Shown piece after piece: positions 7,851 to 15,905 of a stretch of 64,000 bases of DNA; position 1 is the first letter of the stretch, and the number at the start of each line of letters is the position of its first letter. Both the position numbers and the translations under genes were made by a program. The notes below the pieces were generated by a model. That model saw only the letters and a list, made by a program, of their open reading frames with translations. It had not been told where the DNA came from and did no database searches. Source of the stretch: Bacillota bacterium (GTDB lineage Bacteria > Bacillota > Clostridia > Lachnospirales > Lachnospiraceae); contig JAQXUQ010000019.1 of assembly GCA_029224465.1 (NCBI GenBank), positions 1-64,000 on the forward strand, given 5' to 3'.

Positions 7851-8684
7851 ATGGCACAGACCTGGCTTCCCGGCGATACGCGGCAGCGCATCCAGGACTT
7901 AATCAAAGACAACAGCATCACTCAAGCCGAGCTGGCAGGCATCATCGGCCTTTCTGAAAGTGCGCTCAGCCGCTACCTGAAAGGCCAGACCGAGATGCTC
8001 GGTGACGGGTATATCATCAAGATCGCCAAGCATTTTAATGTATCTACAGACTTCCTCCTGGGAGAGACGGATATCCCGGATCGGAAAAATTATGATATTG
8101 AGGAGCTGGGGCTTTCCGCGGAATCTGCGAAATTACTGTATACCGGAAAGATTGATTCCAACATCTTAAACCTGCTGATCGAGAATCCGAAATTCGCGCA
8201 CCTTATCCGCCTGCTTGCCCTCTATAAGGATGAGACCATGCTTGACGGCATAAGAGCCGCAAATCAGAATTATACATTTCTGCGGTCCCTCCTGATGGGC
8301 CAGGCCAGGTTTCATCCCGAAGATGCTGCGACGGCCATAGACCTGGCGCAAAAGCTTTCGGATCTGAAAGCACCTCCGGTCTCTGCAGATATCGATGCAA
8401 TAAGGACGGTCTTTATGCAGATCGTCGCGGATATAAAGGCAAGTGCTGCCTCTGAAAGCAAAATGTACCAGACTGCTACTTCAGAAATACTGGAAGATTT
8501 CCGCAAAACGCTCACAAGGGGCGAGGAAGGATTTGATTTAAAATCTCTTACCGTGGATGATATGGTACAGGCCATCATGCATTATGCGAGACAAGGGGAT
8601 TTCCCGCCAGAGACTTTATCAAATCTGGAAGAGACTCTGACAGAATTGTTTGAATCCGCAAAGGTGCCCGGCAATGACGAATGA
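7851..8684 (+). CDS. XRE-family regulator of the element
   Basis: The 277-residue protein has an N-terminal HTH (about 10-66, ITQAELAGIIGLSESALSRYLKG) and a long helical C-terminal region without a recognised domain. GAGGTG precedes the start. The gene overlaps the sigma-like gene by 11 bases, so the two are likely translated together and may act on the same promoters. It probably controls element excision or transfer, by analogy with regulators of phages and ICEs. Confidence 0.8.
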   Translation: MAQTWLPGDTRQRIQDLIKDNSITQAELAGIIGLSESALSRYLKGQTEMLGDGYIIKIAKHFNVSTDFLLGETDIPDRKNYDIEELGLSAESAKLLYTGKIDSNILNLLIENPKFAHLIRLLALYKDETMLDGIRAANQNYTFLRSLLMGQARFHPEDAATAIDLAQKLSDLKAPPVSADIDAIRTVFMQIVADIKASAASESKMYQTATSEILEDFRKTLTRGEEGFDLKSLTVDDMVQAIMHYARQGDFPPETLSNLEETLTELFESAKVPGNDE

Positions 8685-9295
8685 GCAGCTTTGTTCTCTT
8701 GCCCGGGAAGGCAATAAGGCTGCCGAAGAAGCCCTGATTGAAAATGTCATGCCGTCCATCCGGATCACTGCCTCAAATATCCAAAAGCGTTATTCCGGCA
8801 TCCTGCTTGAAACAGATGACCTGGTGCAGGAAGCCCTGATCGGATTACTCCGGGCCATTAAGACTTATGACCCGGAAACCAGAAATCTGTTCCTGACCTA
8901 TGTGCAGACAATTGCAGAAAATGCCATGCTTGATTATGTGCGGAAATGCGCATCTGTGATTCCGGCATCCGGCAGCATTCTCAGCCTTGATGCTCCGCCG
9001 CCGGGATTTGATTCCGAAGCAAATGTCACTTACGCAGATATCCTCCCGGACGATTACAACAAAAATCCTGAGCATCTATTTATTTAGGAAGGAGACAATT
9101 ACAGAAGTCCGAAATGCTCTTAGTGAAATCTCTGATCGTGAACGGGCCTATCTCCATTACCGATTCGGTTTTCTCGATTGTATGCTTCATGATCAAAGCG
9201 AAACCGCCGCGCACTTTCATCTCAGTCTGAGCCGGGCAAGACATACGGAAAAAGCCGCATTAAATAATGTCCGCCGCGCGCTCCCCGGACAATAA
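8674..9295 (+). pseudogene. Sigma-70-like factor gene with a +1 frameshift
   Basis: The first frame (8674-9087) encodes sigma region 2 features (LLETDDLVQEALIGLLRAIKTYDPE, then TYVQTIAENAMLDYVRK) and stops at a TAG. The next frame, open to 9295, continues with ETITEVRNALSEISDRERAYLHYRFG and SLSRARHTEKAAL, a region 4 pattern. Removing one T from CTATTTATTTAGG (about 9077-9089) would join them. The parts total about 205 residues, a normal size for a small sigma factor. It may be a pseudogene, a sequencing error or a programmed shift. The start at 8674 overlaps the upstream regulator. Confidence 0.65.
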
Positions 9296-9342
9296 TCGTT
9301 CCTTTTGTGTTTTTGATATACCTCTATTCCGCAGTCCGTGCC

Positions 9343-9387
9343 GGTACAGGTTCCGTGACAGACGTCACTTCGCCTGTACCTTTTTCT
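9343..9387 (+). terminator. Terminator after the sigma-like gene
   Basis: GGTACAGG (9343-9350) pairs with CCTGTACC (9373-9380), with an inner stem GTGAC/GTCAC (9355-9359/9364-9368), followed by TTTTTCTTT. Confidence 0.8.
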
Positions 9388-9429
9388 TTACTCAAGCTTC
9401 TCCCTCTACGGGGGCAACCTTTCGCACAG

Positions 9430-9477
9430 AAAAAACGGAAATGGATCGTTCGTCAGACGGGAACTCACCATTTCCGT
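9430..9477 (-). terminator. Terminator of the minus-strand cargo genes
   Basis: ACGGAAATGG (9435-9444) and CCATTTCCGT (9468-9477) form a perfect 10-bp stem; on the minus strand it is followed by a run of T from the A-tract at 9430-9435. It ends the transcript of the TfoX-like gene. Confidence 0.75.
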
Positions 9478-9503
9478 ATTCGGTCTGCTTCATAAAGGTA
9501 TAA

Positions 9504-9558
9504 CACACTAGACTTTGCAAGCAAAGTCGTGTGCCAAAAGGGACGCTGTCCCCTTTGG
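9504..9558. repeat. Two adjacent hairpins
   Basis: The first is CACAC-TA-GACTTTGC-AA-GCAAAGTC-GTGTG (9504-9533). The second, directly abutting, pairs CCAAAAGGGAC with GTCCCCTTTGG (9534-9558). With the two terminators they give four hairpins in 220 bp between convergent genes. The rest of 9296-9576 shows no gene. Confidence 0.55.
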
Positions 9559-9576
9559 AATCCTCTGCCACGAAAC

Positions 9577-9903
9577 CTAAGATTTCTTTGGATTTTTCCT
9601 TTTCTTCTCCGGCAGTTCTTCCCACATATTCCGAACCAGCTCACACAAGAACTCCCGATTATCCACATCATCAACCAGAATCATCTCCTTCGCCCCGTCA
9701 TAAGGCAATTCCAACTCTGCATCCGGAATCAGCTGCACCGCCACCGAAACCGGCTTTACCAAAAGCCGGTTATCGTATATTCCGCCAAACACCTTTCCGC
9801 GATAATAGAGAATATATTCCCCCATCATCGCCCGGCTGCTGACTTCATCCAATTCTGATAATTGCTCCAGAACAAAGTCCAGATACTCTTTTGTTGATGC
9901 CAT
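9577..9903 (-). CDS. TfoX N-terminal-domain protein
   Basis: The 108-residue protein matches the TfoX N-terminal fold: LDEVSSRAMMGEYILYYRGKVFGGIYDNRLLVKP is the typical core. The end is Lys-rich. Full TfoX regulates competence in Gammaproteobacteria; the single-domain form is common in Firmicutes and its role there is unknown. GGAGG lies 5 bases before the ATG. It is the last gene of a minus-strand pair with the acetyltransferase, 9 bases apart. Confidence 0.85.
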   Translation of the reverse strand: MASTKEYLDFVLEQLSELDEVSSRAMMGEYILYYRGKVFGGIYDNRLLVKPVSVAVQLIPDAELELPYDGAKEMILVDDVDNREFLCELVRNMWEELPEKKRKNPKKS

Positions 9904-9912
9904 CTGAGCCTC

Positions 9913-10659
9913 CTATGAATTCACAAGCTTCAGGAACTTCTTATCGTTCATCTGCTCATTCGTAATATATTCTCCGTCATAAAACAGCGCGTAGTTTGTG
10001 ATCGGAGTCGGCGCGTTCTGTGCTTCCTCTCTGCTTTCAATATGAATCGCATGGAAGGGTATGTTATTTTCTTTAGCGGTCTGCTCCAGAACCGGAACAT
10101 ACTTTGCATTGAACGGGCACTGACTGGTGTAATACAGAACATATCCTTTTTCTTCTATGTGAGAATGCTTTGCACATTCCCTGAACTCAGGCTTGTCTGC
10201 TTCCTTCCCAAAGGGCAAGTACCACAACTGAATCCCATTATCTGCCTCATCACATACGGTAAACCCTTTATATTTCAGGAACTTAGGATCGGCAAGGAAC
10301 GGCTTCTTCTTAGCCGCTGCCAGTATACACAGTCCTTTCTTCCCCTTTTCTTTACTGTCTTCGATACAGGCGTTCAGTAAGTCTGTAGAGTATCCATGCC
10401 CCTTGAATGAACCGGATACCCACAGACAGTCGATATACATATATCCGTCAGCATTGATCGGAACCCATGCATTCTCTGCCGGAATATACTCAATAAAGCA
10501 CTTTCCGCGCTCCACGCTCTTCAGGAAAACAAGTCCTTCATCAAACCTGTCAGCCAGCCAAGCCTTCTTAGAAGAAACCTGTACATCCTTATTATTGGAA
10601 ATAGCACAGCAGATATGCTCTTTTTCCAGATTATCCATTGTAACTCTGATATACTCCAT
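9913..10659 (-). CDS. GNAT acetyltransferase with YoaP-like domain
   Basis: The 248-residue protein has an N-terminal GNAT fold (about 1-150; WVSGSFKGHGYSTDLLNACIEDSKEKGKKG is the acetyl-CoA-binding region) and a C-terminal YoaP-like, thioredoxin-like part (about 165-245, YVLYYTSQCPFNAKYVPVLE). GGGAGG precedes the ATG. The architecture is that of the YoaP family. The substrate is unknown. It is cargo of the element and lies between the TfoX-like and radical SAM genes. Confidence 0.83.
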   Translation of the reverse strand: MEYIRVTMDNLEKEHICCAISNNKDVQVSSKKAWLADRFDEGLVFLKSVERGKCFIEYIPAENAWVPINADGYMYIDCLWVSGSFKGHGYSTDLLNACIEDSKEKGKKGLCILAAAKKKPFLADPKFLKYKGFTVCDEADNGIQLWYLPFGKEADKPEFRECAKHSHIEEKGYVLYYTSQCPFNAKYVPVLEQTAKENNIPFHAIHIESREEAQNAPTPITNYALFYDGEYITNEQMNDKKFLKLVNS

Positions 10660-10676
10660 ATGTTCAGCCTCCCTCT

Positions 10677-11555
10677 TTACAGGTCAAATATACTCATCTG
10701 CGGGTATTTCTCCGGCAGGTCATTCATAAACCGGAAACAATCCTCCGGACTTGACAGAATCCCGTTTGCCTTACAGATCCTTTGAAATATCTTAGTCAGT
10801 TCCCCGGCTTGGGGACTTGGCAGTTCATACGCGTTTCCATATCGTTTGATGTAGCGTTCCTTCATCCCCGGAAAATGCTTGTCCAACGCAGCATAATAAT
10901 ATTCCCGGTCACCTTCCCTGAGTGTCAGTCCCATTCCAAAATCTATAATCCCTTTGACGCCGACCTGAACACACGCATGCAGGATAGATGTAATATTTTC
11001 TTCCGTATCATTGATGAACGGCAGGATCGGAGTCAGCCAAACTACAGTAGGAATTCCCCTTTTCTGCATTTCTTCCAGAACTTCTACCCGCCGCTTTGTA
11101 TTACAGACATTCGGTTCCAGTACCTGGCACAAGTCATCATCCCATGTCGTGAGCGTCATCTGCACCACACATTTCGCGGAACGGTTTATCTCCTCCAGCA
11201 AATCGATATCCTGAAGGATACGATCCGATTTCGTCTGTATCGCGGCACCGAAACCATATTGCAGTATGATTTCAAGACACTTCCTTGTCAGCCGCAACTT
11301 TTCTTCACAATGCATATACGGATCTGACATTGCACCGGTTCCGATCATACCCTTTTTTCTTTTTGAGCGAAGAGCCAACTCTAAAAGTTCCGGCGCATTC
11401 TGCTTGACTTCTATATCTTCAAAAGGATGCGTAAATTGATAACACCGGCTGCGACTGTCACAATAAATACAGCCGTGGGAACATCCTCTGTATATATTCA
11501 TTCCATAGTGACCACCGCTCCCGGTAAGCAGTCCTTTCGCATCCACAAAATGCAT
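10677..11555 (-). CDS. SPL-family radical SAM protein
   Basis: The 292-residue protein has the radical SAM cluster motif CSHGCIYC (Cys25, Cys29, Cys32) in NIYRGCSHGCIYCDSRSRCY, as in the SplB-like/Rv2578c group. These bind a [4Fe-4S] cluster and cleave S-adenosylmethionine. True spore photoproduct lyase repairs UV-damaged DNA, but this subgroup is shorter and its substrate is not known. It ends 17 bases before the YoaP-like gene and probably shares its transcript. Confidence 0.82.
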   Translation of the reverse strand: MHFVDAKGLLTGSGGHYGMNIYRGCSHGCIYCDSRSRCYQFTHPFEDIEVKQNAPELLELALRSKRKKGMIGTGAMSDPYMHCEEKLRLTRKCLEIILQYGFGAAIQTKSDRILQDIDLLEEINRSAKCVVQMTLTTWDDDLCQVLEPNVCNTKRRVEVLEEMQKRGIPTVVWLTPILPFINDTEENITSILHACVQVGVKGIIDFGMGLTLREGDREYYYAALDKHFPGMKERYIKRYGNAYELPSPQAGELTKIFQRICKANGILSSPEDCFRFMNDLPEKYPQMSIFDL

Positions 11556-11633
11556 ATTACATTTGATCTCCTTTTATTTTTATCGGATATATAATTCTTT
11601 GTATTCCTTCTTATAATCAAACGCCATGCTTTT

Positions 11634-12053
11634 TTAACTCTCCGTCAAATCCTTCTCTTCATAAGGTTTATTCCAGGAACCGATCTCAATCAGATTTCCT
11701 TCCGGGTCAGCGATATAACAGGTTCTCTGTCCCCAGGGCTCAAGCTCCGGCTCCAACACAGATGTCGCACCATTTTCAACGGCTTTCTTGTAAGCCTCAT
11801 CCACCTCTTCGAATGTATCCACATACAGCGCCATTTCAAAATGACCGTTCAGCCCCTTGATATACTCATATCGCCGGCTTGTCATCTTCTCAAAATCCTT
11901 TCTGCCGTAAAGCAGAAAAAGTGTTCCGTCCTTTACAAGATAAACATTAGAAGTATTCTCTTCTTCCTTGATTTCAAATCCGAGAACATCTCTGTAAAAG
12001 CGAATCATCTTTGCCATGTCCTCAACAAACAATCCAAAGCCATCTAATCTCAT
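11634..12053 (-). CDS. Glyoxalase/VOC-superfamily protein
   Basis: The 139-residue protein starts MRLDGFGLFVEDMAKMIRFYRDVLGFEI and ends ADPEGNLIEIGSW, the paired beta-alpha-beta modules of the vicinal oxygen chelate superfamily. The family covers glyoxalases, dioxygenases and antibiotic-binding proteins; the substrate is not evident. The ATG at 12053 shares a base with the stop of the upstream WYL gene (TAATG) and has GGAGG upstream, so the two are coupled. The WYL protein may regulate it. Confidence 0.85.
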   Translation of the reverse strand: MRLDGFGLFVEDMAKMIRFYRDVLGFEIKEEENTSNVYLVKDGTLFLLYGRKDFEKMTSRRYEYIKGLNGHFEMALYVDTFEEVDEAYKKAVENGATSVLEPELEPWGQRTCYIADPEGNLIEIGSWNKPYEEKDLTES

Positions 12054-12967
12054 TAAGCTAATCCTCCATAGATTTTTAATGTTTCTTCGGCATTCCTGCG
12101 GATAATATTCCGCGCTTCTACAGGCTCTAACACCTCTGCCTTTGCTCCAAATGTCATAAGCCATGTCACAAGGTTTTCCATATCTGTATAATCTGCCGAA
12201 AAGAGCAGCCTTCCGTCATCGGCTTCCGTAAAGCAGTGCGGTCCGAATTCTTCAACTAGCCGCCACTTCATATCCGGTGTAAAAAAAGCCTTTACTTTTA
12301 TACCACCTGGAAAGATCTTTTCATTCGACAGATCCGGCATAGGTACATTTCGGCAAGCAAATTCCTTATCCGTTTCTCCAACACGATCCATGCGATTCAA
12401 CTTGAACAGCCTGTAATCTTTGCGGTCTAAGCACCATCCCCATACATACCAATTTGACCATTGGAAAACCAGATAATACGGCTCTATCCTTCTGTTACTC
12501 TCTCCGGATGGTGCGTAATACTTAAATTCTATAAGGTGCCTGTTTTCTATTGCGCCCTGGATTACTTCAATCTTCGGAGCGAGAGAGCCCTTATACCATG
12601 AGGAAAGATCTATTAGCATGGAATCCCTGCCACTGATGAACTTAGATGATCCGGTTTGAATCTTTTCCATCAGCTGACTATAGTACTGGTTTCCGCTCAC
12701 ACTGTCCAGGCTCCGCAGTCCTGCAAGGATCACTTGCATATCCTTGGAAGTCAGAATCGTCCTGTCCATACGGTATCCATCCATAATGCTGATACCGCCG
12801 CCGGTTCCCTGAGCAGTTCTTATAGGAATTCCCGCTTTACAAAGATCTTCAATATCCCGGTTTATTGTCCTGCGTGATACCTCAAACCTTTCCGCCAGTT
12901 CAGGAGCCGTTGTCTTTTCTTCCTGCAGTAAGATTGACAATATCCCGATCAGCCTGTCTATCTTCAT
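12053..12967 (-). CDS. WYL-domain transcriptional regulator (YafY type)
   Basis: The 304-residue protein has an N-terminal winged HTH (about 1-60, TTAPELAERFEVSRRTINRDIEDLCKAGIPI) and a WYL domain (about 140-225, with WSNWYVWGWCLDRKDYRLFKLNRM), then a C-terminal extension. WYL domains sense ligands such as nucleic acid fragments. The gene is first in an operon with the VOC protein. A palindrome sits just downstream of its -10 element, which fits autorepression. Confidence 0.88.
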   Translation of the reverse strand: MKIDRLIGILSILLQEEKTTAPELAERFEVSRRTINRDIEDLCKAGIPIRTAQGTGGGISIMDGYRMDRTILTSKDMQVILAGLRSLDSVSGNQYYSQLMEKIQTGSSKFISGRDSMLIDLSSWYKGSLAPKIEVIQGAIENRHLIEFKYYAPSGESNRRIEPYYLVFQWSNWYVWGWCLDRKDYRLFKLNRMDRVGETDKEFACRNVPMPDLSNEKIFPGGIKVKAFFTPDMKWRLVEEFGPHCFTEADDGRLLFSADYTDMENLVTWLMTFGAKAEVLEPVEARNIIRRNAEETLKIYGGLA

Positions 12968-13001
12968 AATCTCTCACACCCCATACATATTGTAGCAAGT
13001 T

Positions 13002-13055
13002 AAACACGACATCTATATGTCATGTTTATTATATCAGTTTTGATATACATGTAAA
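13002..13055 (-). promoter_or_regulatory. Promoter and operator of the WYL regulator
   Basis: On the minus strand TTTACA (13050-13055), 16 bp and TATAAT (13028-13033). Immediately downstream is AAACACGACAT-CTAT-ATGTCATGTTT (13002-13027, plus strand), an 11-bp inverted repeat with one mismatch. Its position between the -10 and the gene suits a repressor site. Confidence 0.65.
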
Positions 13056-13096
13056 TAAAAAGCAACCGATGAAATGATTTTCTTCCACCGATTGCT
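13052..13096 (-). terminator. Terminator of rlmD
   Basis: Minus-strand AGCAATCGGTG (13086-13096) pairs with CATCGGTTGCT (13061-13071) over 11 bp, counting G-U pairs, and is followed by TTTTTATTT. Its T-tract touches the -35 of the WYL promoter. Confidence 0.75.
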
Positions 13097-13121
13097 ATTT
13101 CTATGATATTTCGATATTGCT

Positions 13122-14849
13122 TTATATTATCATCTGGAAATGTTTCAAGGCTTCCTCTATGGCTTGCTCCTTCTCTTCCGGACATCCGGGCTGTCTGCTA
13201 TCTTCAGACTTAGGTTTGTTATAATTCTCCCGTTCAATAATCCCATGCTTTCGTTTCACCTGCGCGATATTCAGATGTGTCACATGGAACCTCTCCTGCA
13301 CCCATTCCTGGATTTCCTGGTATGTCGCCTTACTCTCCGCCGCCGTCAGATCCATTTCATCCATATCGACCTTCACACTGATGTGATTCTTGGCTTCAGA
13401 AAGTTTGGACAATAAACATACCGTCTCGACGTGTACACTATGTCCGAACTGATCCACCGGCTGCACTTTTTCAAGCTTGTACCCGCCTTCCGCAAACACC
13501 TTCAGATCCCGCGCAAGCGTTGCAGGATCGCAGCTTACATACACAATCCGCTTCGGCGCCGCCCCGAGTACCGTGCGGATGCAGGTCTCGTCCAGCCCTT
13601 TTCTCGGCGGATCAACGACAACAACATCGACCGGCGTGTGCATAGACCTCGCATGTTCGGGCAAAACATCCTCCACCCGGCCCGCGGTAAACTCCGCATT
13701 GGTGATATGGTTGCGTTCGGCATTGGCCTTCGCATCGCGGATCGCCTCCGGGACCACCTCGATGCCATAGACACGTTTTGCGTGACGGGCAAGAAACAGC
13801 GAGATTGTGCCGACGCCGCAGTATAAATCCCAGACATTTTCCTTCCCTGTCAGTCCTGCGTACGCAAGCGCGATACTGTAAAGCTTTTCGGTCTGCGCGG
13901 GATTGACCTGATAAAACGAAAGCGGTGAAATATCAAAGGAGACCTCTTCTCCCGCCGGTTCAAAAGATAGCGCCGCGGCCGGCAAAGCAACCGCCGTAGT
14001 CTCCCTCACTTTATATACATGCAAAACATCCCGGATCGTCCCTTTCCCCCGGAGGACACGAAGTTTCTTCCCCATGATGACATTGGTACGCGCTGTATTC
14101 GTATTCAGTGTAATACTGGTCATCTCCGGAATCGCCTGCAGCCGCTGCACAAGGATCTCCTCTTCCGGAAGACGCTCCGCATTGACGATCAGACAGACCA
14201 TCATCTGCTTCGTATAAACGGCGCGGCGGATCAGGACATGACGAAGAAGCCCCTGCCCGGTTGTTTCATCATAAGCAGGGACATGGAACTCTTTCATATA
14301 AGACAAGATGACCTGCAGGATCGCAGCGTTTTCGGGCGCTCCAATCAGACAGTCCGAGACAGGGACGATGCTGTGCGTCCTGCCGGCGTAAAATCCGGCC
14401 ACTGGTTCGCCGTTTTTCATGCCGATCGGGAACTGGGCTTTATTGCGGAACCGGTACGGATCTTCCATACCGATGACCGGCTGCAGAACGCGGTCCGTGA
14501 ACGCTTCGTCAAAACCGCCGATCCGGATCAGACTGCTGCGTACTTTTTTATACTTGAACAAAAGCTGCTGATCGTACCGCAGCGCCTGCAGCTGGCAGCC
14601 GCCGCACGCACCCGCGATTTCACAGCGCGGGCGGACACGGTACGGCGAAGGGCGCAGCACTTCCAGAAGCTTCGCGTAGCCGAAGTTCTTCCGGGTCTTC
14701 ATGATTTTGGCGCGGATATAGTCTCCGATGACGGCATCCTTGACAAAAAGGGTGTAGCCGTCCGCCTTGCCGATGCCTTCGCCGTCGCTCCCCAGATCCT
14801 CAATGGCAAGCTCCGTGATGTCGTTCTTCTGAAATGGTACTTTCTCCAT
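13122..14849 (-). CDS. rlmD: 23S rRNA (uracil-C5)-methyltransferase RlmD with element-derived C-terminal tail
   Basis: The 575-residue protein has an N-terminal TRAM domain (about 1-65), [4Fe-4S] ligands Cys76, Cys82, Cys85 and Cys167, a SAM-binding DLYCGVGTISLFLA (341-354), VVVDPPRKGLD (410-420) and the catalytic cysteine in YVSCDPATLARDL (Cys440). The normal family end is near residue 480 (HVETVCLLSK). Residues 478-575 are an extra tail (KVDMDEMDLTAAESKATY and later HFQMI) encoded inside the proposed element. Such tails are seen on RlmD at integration sites. The tail may preserve function after insertion. An in-cell role for it is unknown. Confidence 0.9.
   Translation of the reverse strand: MEKVPFQKNDITELAIEDLGSDGEGIGKADGYTLFVKDAVIGDYIRAKIMKTRKNFGYAKLLEVLRPSPYRVRPRCEIAGACGGCQLQALRYDQQLLFKYKKVRSSLIRIGGFDEAFTDRVLQPVIGMEDPYRFRNKAQFPIGMKNGEPVAGFYAGRTHSIVPVSDCLIGAPENAAILQVILSYMKEFHVPAYDETTGQGLLRHVLIRRAVYTKQMMVCLIVNAERLPEEEILVQRLQAIPEMTSITLNTNTARTNVIMGKKLRVLRGKGTIRDVLHVYKVRETTAVALPAAALSFEPAGEEVSFDISPLSFYQVNPAQTEKLYSIALAYAGLTGKENVWDLYCGVGTISLFLARHAKRVYGIEVVPEAIRDAKANAERNHITNAEFTAGRVEDVLPEHARSMHTPVDVVVVDPPRKGLDETCIRTVLGAAPKRIVYVSCDPATLARDLKVFAEGGYKLEKVQPVDQFGHSVHVETVCLLSKLSEAKNHISVKVDMDEMDLTAAESKATYQEIQEWVQERFHVTHLNIAQVKRKHGIIERENYNKPKSEDSRQPGCPEEKEQAIEEALKHFQMII
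13419..13427. repeat. Right attachment-site core repeat
   Basis: TACCGTCTC matches 289-297. On the minus strand it encodes Glu475-Thr476-Val477 of RlmD. Higher coordinates are chromosomal rlmD, lower ones element. Confidence 0.6.
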
Positions 14850-14884
14850 GAATTCTATTCCTTACTCCCCGCGCGCTCCTTCCG

Positions 14885-15856
14885 TCAGAACGGCCCGTTC
14901 ACGACATTGACAGGTTTTCCTTCGCTGAACGCGCGGATATTGTCTGCCGTGATATCCAGAATCCGCTGGCGCGCCTCTTTGGCCGCCCACGCGATATGCG
15001 GCGTAATGATGGTATTCTTCGCGTGAAGCAGCGGATTGTCGCCCTGTACAGGCTCAGACGAAACGACGTCGAGACCTGCCGCATATACTTTTCCGCTGTT
15101 TAAAGCTTCTGCAAGCGCCTGCTCGTCGATCAGCGCCCCTCTGCTGTCATTGATAATGATGACGCCGTCCTTCATTTTCGCGATGGTTTCACCGTTGATC
15201 ATCTTCTCGGTTTCCGGGAACAGCGGACAGTGCAGGAAAATCACATCCGATTCACGGTACAGAGTATCCTTGTCGACATACTCCGCGGCTTTTCTGCCCT
15301 CCGGCGTTTCATGCCGCGAATACGCGATCACGCGCATTCCCATCGCGCGAAGAATCTTTGCGGTCGCCTGTCCGATGCGGCCAAGGCCGATAATGCCTGC
15401 TGTTTTGCCGGCCAGTTCGATCATCGGGTAGTCCCAGAAGCACCAGTCGGTACTGTTTTTCCATCTGCCCTTCTTTACCTCCGCATCGTGATGCGCGACG
15501 TGCGAGCAGATCTCAAGCAGCAGCGCCACCGCGTACTGGGCGACGATTTCGGTTCCGTACGCGGGAACATTGACAACCGGAATCCCCTTTTCATGCGCGT
15601 ACTTATAATCCACGACGTCATAGCCTGTCGCGAGCACGCAGAGCAGCCGGATGCCAGGGCAGGCATCGATTGTCCTGCGGCCGACCGGCGTCTTGTTCGT
15701 GATAACGACATCCGCGTCCTCTATCCTCTGCGCGACAAGCGGCGTTTCCACAAGCGACGTCCTGTCGTAAACCGTCACTTCACCGAGCTCTTCCAATGGT
15801 GCCCAGGAAAGGTCTCCCGGATTTTCAACTGCGCCGTCAAGTATAACAATTTTCAT
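14885..15856 (-). CDS. D-isomer-specific 2-hydroxyacid dehydrogenase
   Basis: The 323-residue protein has the NAD-binding motif GLGRIG (157-162) and the catalytic set Arg239 (DSRGALID), Glu268 (VVSSEP) and His287 (TPHIAW) of the D-2-hydroxyacid dehydrogenase family, which reduces 2-keto acids such as hydroxypyruvate, glyoxylate or pyruvate. A WCFWDYP stretch (138-144) resembles glycerate-dehydrogenase-like members. The ATG at 15856 has GGAGG upstream; a longer frame overlaps yhaM and is rejected. The exact substrate cannot be told. It lies between yhaM and rlmD on the same strand. Confidence 0.88.
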   Translation of the reverse strand: MKIVILDGAVENPGDLSWAPLEELGEVTVYDRTSLVETPLVAQRIEDADVVITNKTPVGRRTIDACPGIRLLCVLATGYDVVDYKYAHEKGIPVVNVPAYGTEIVAQYAVALLLEICSHVAHHDAEVKKGRWKNSTDWCFWDYPMIELAGKTAGIIGLGRIGQATAKILRAMGMRVIAYSRHETPEGRKAAEYVDKDTLYRESDVIFLHCPLFPETEKMINGETIAKMKDGVIIINDSRGALIDEQALAEALNSGKVYAAGLDVVSSEPVQGDNPLLHAKNTIITPHIAWAAKEARQRILDITADNIRAFSEGKPVNVVNGPF

Positions 15857-15905
15857 GCATCCTCCCCGCGGGGCGTCAAAACAGCCCGTACCTTCTTCTA
15901 TCTTC

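Larger units (their letters stand above)
289..13427. mobile_element. Integrative mobilizable element inserted in the 3' end of rlmD (~13.1 kb)
   Basis: The boundaries are the 9-bp direct repeats at 289-297 and 13419-13427, both inside RlmD C-terminal coding sequence. The interval is more AT-rich than the core beyond 13.4 kb. It carries a large serine recombinase, a MobV relaxase, a primase and helicase, a toxin-antitoxin pair, regulators and cargo genes. The 3' end of this gene (rumA/rlmD) is a known integration hotspot for ICEs in Firmicutes. No type IV secretion genes are visible, so it would need a helper for conjugation. It could also be a decayed ICE or a composite of two insertions. Confidence 0.65.
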
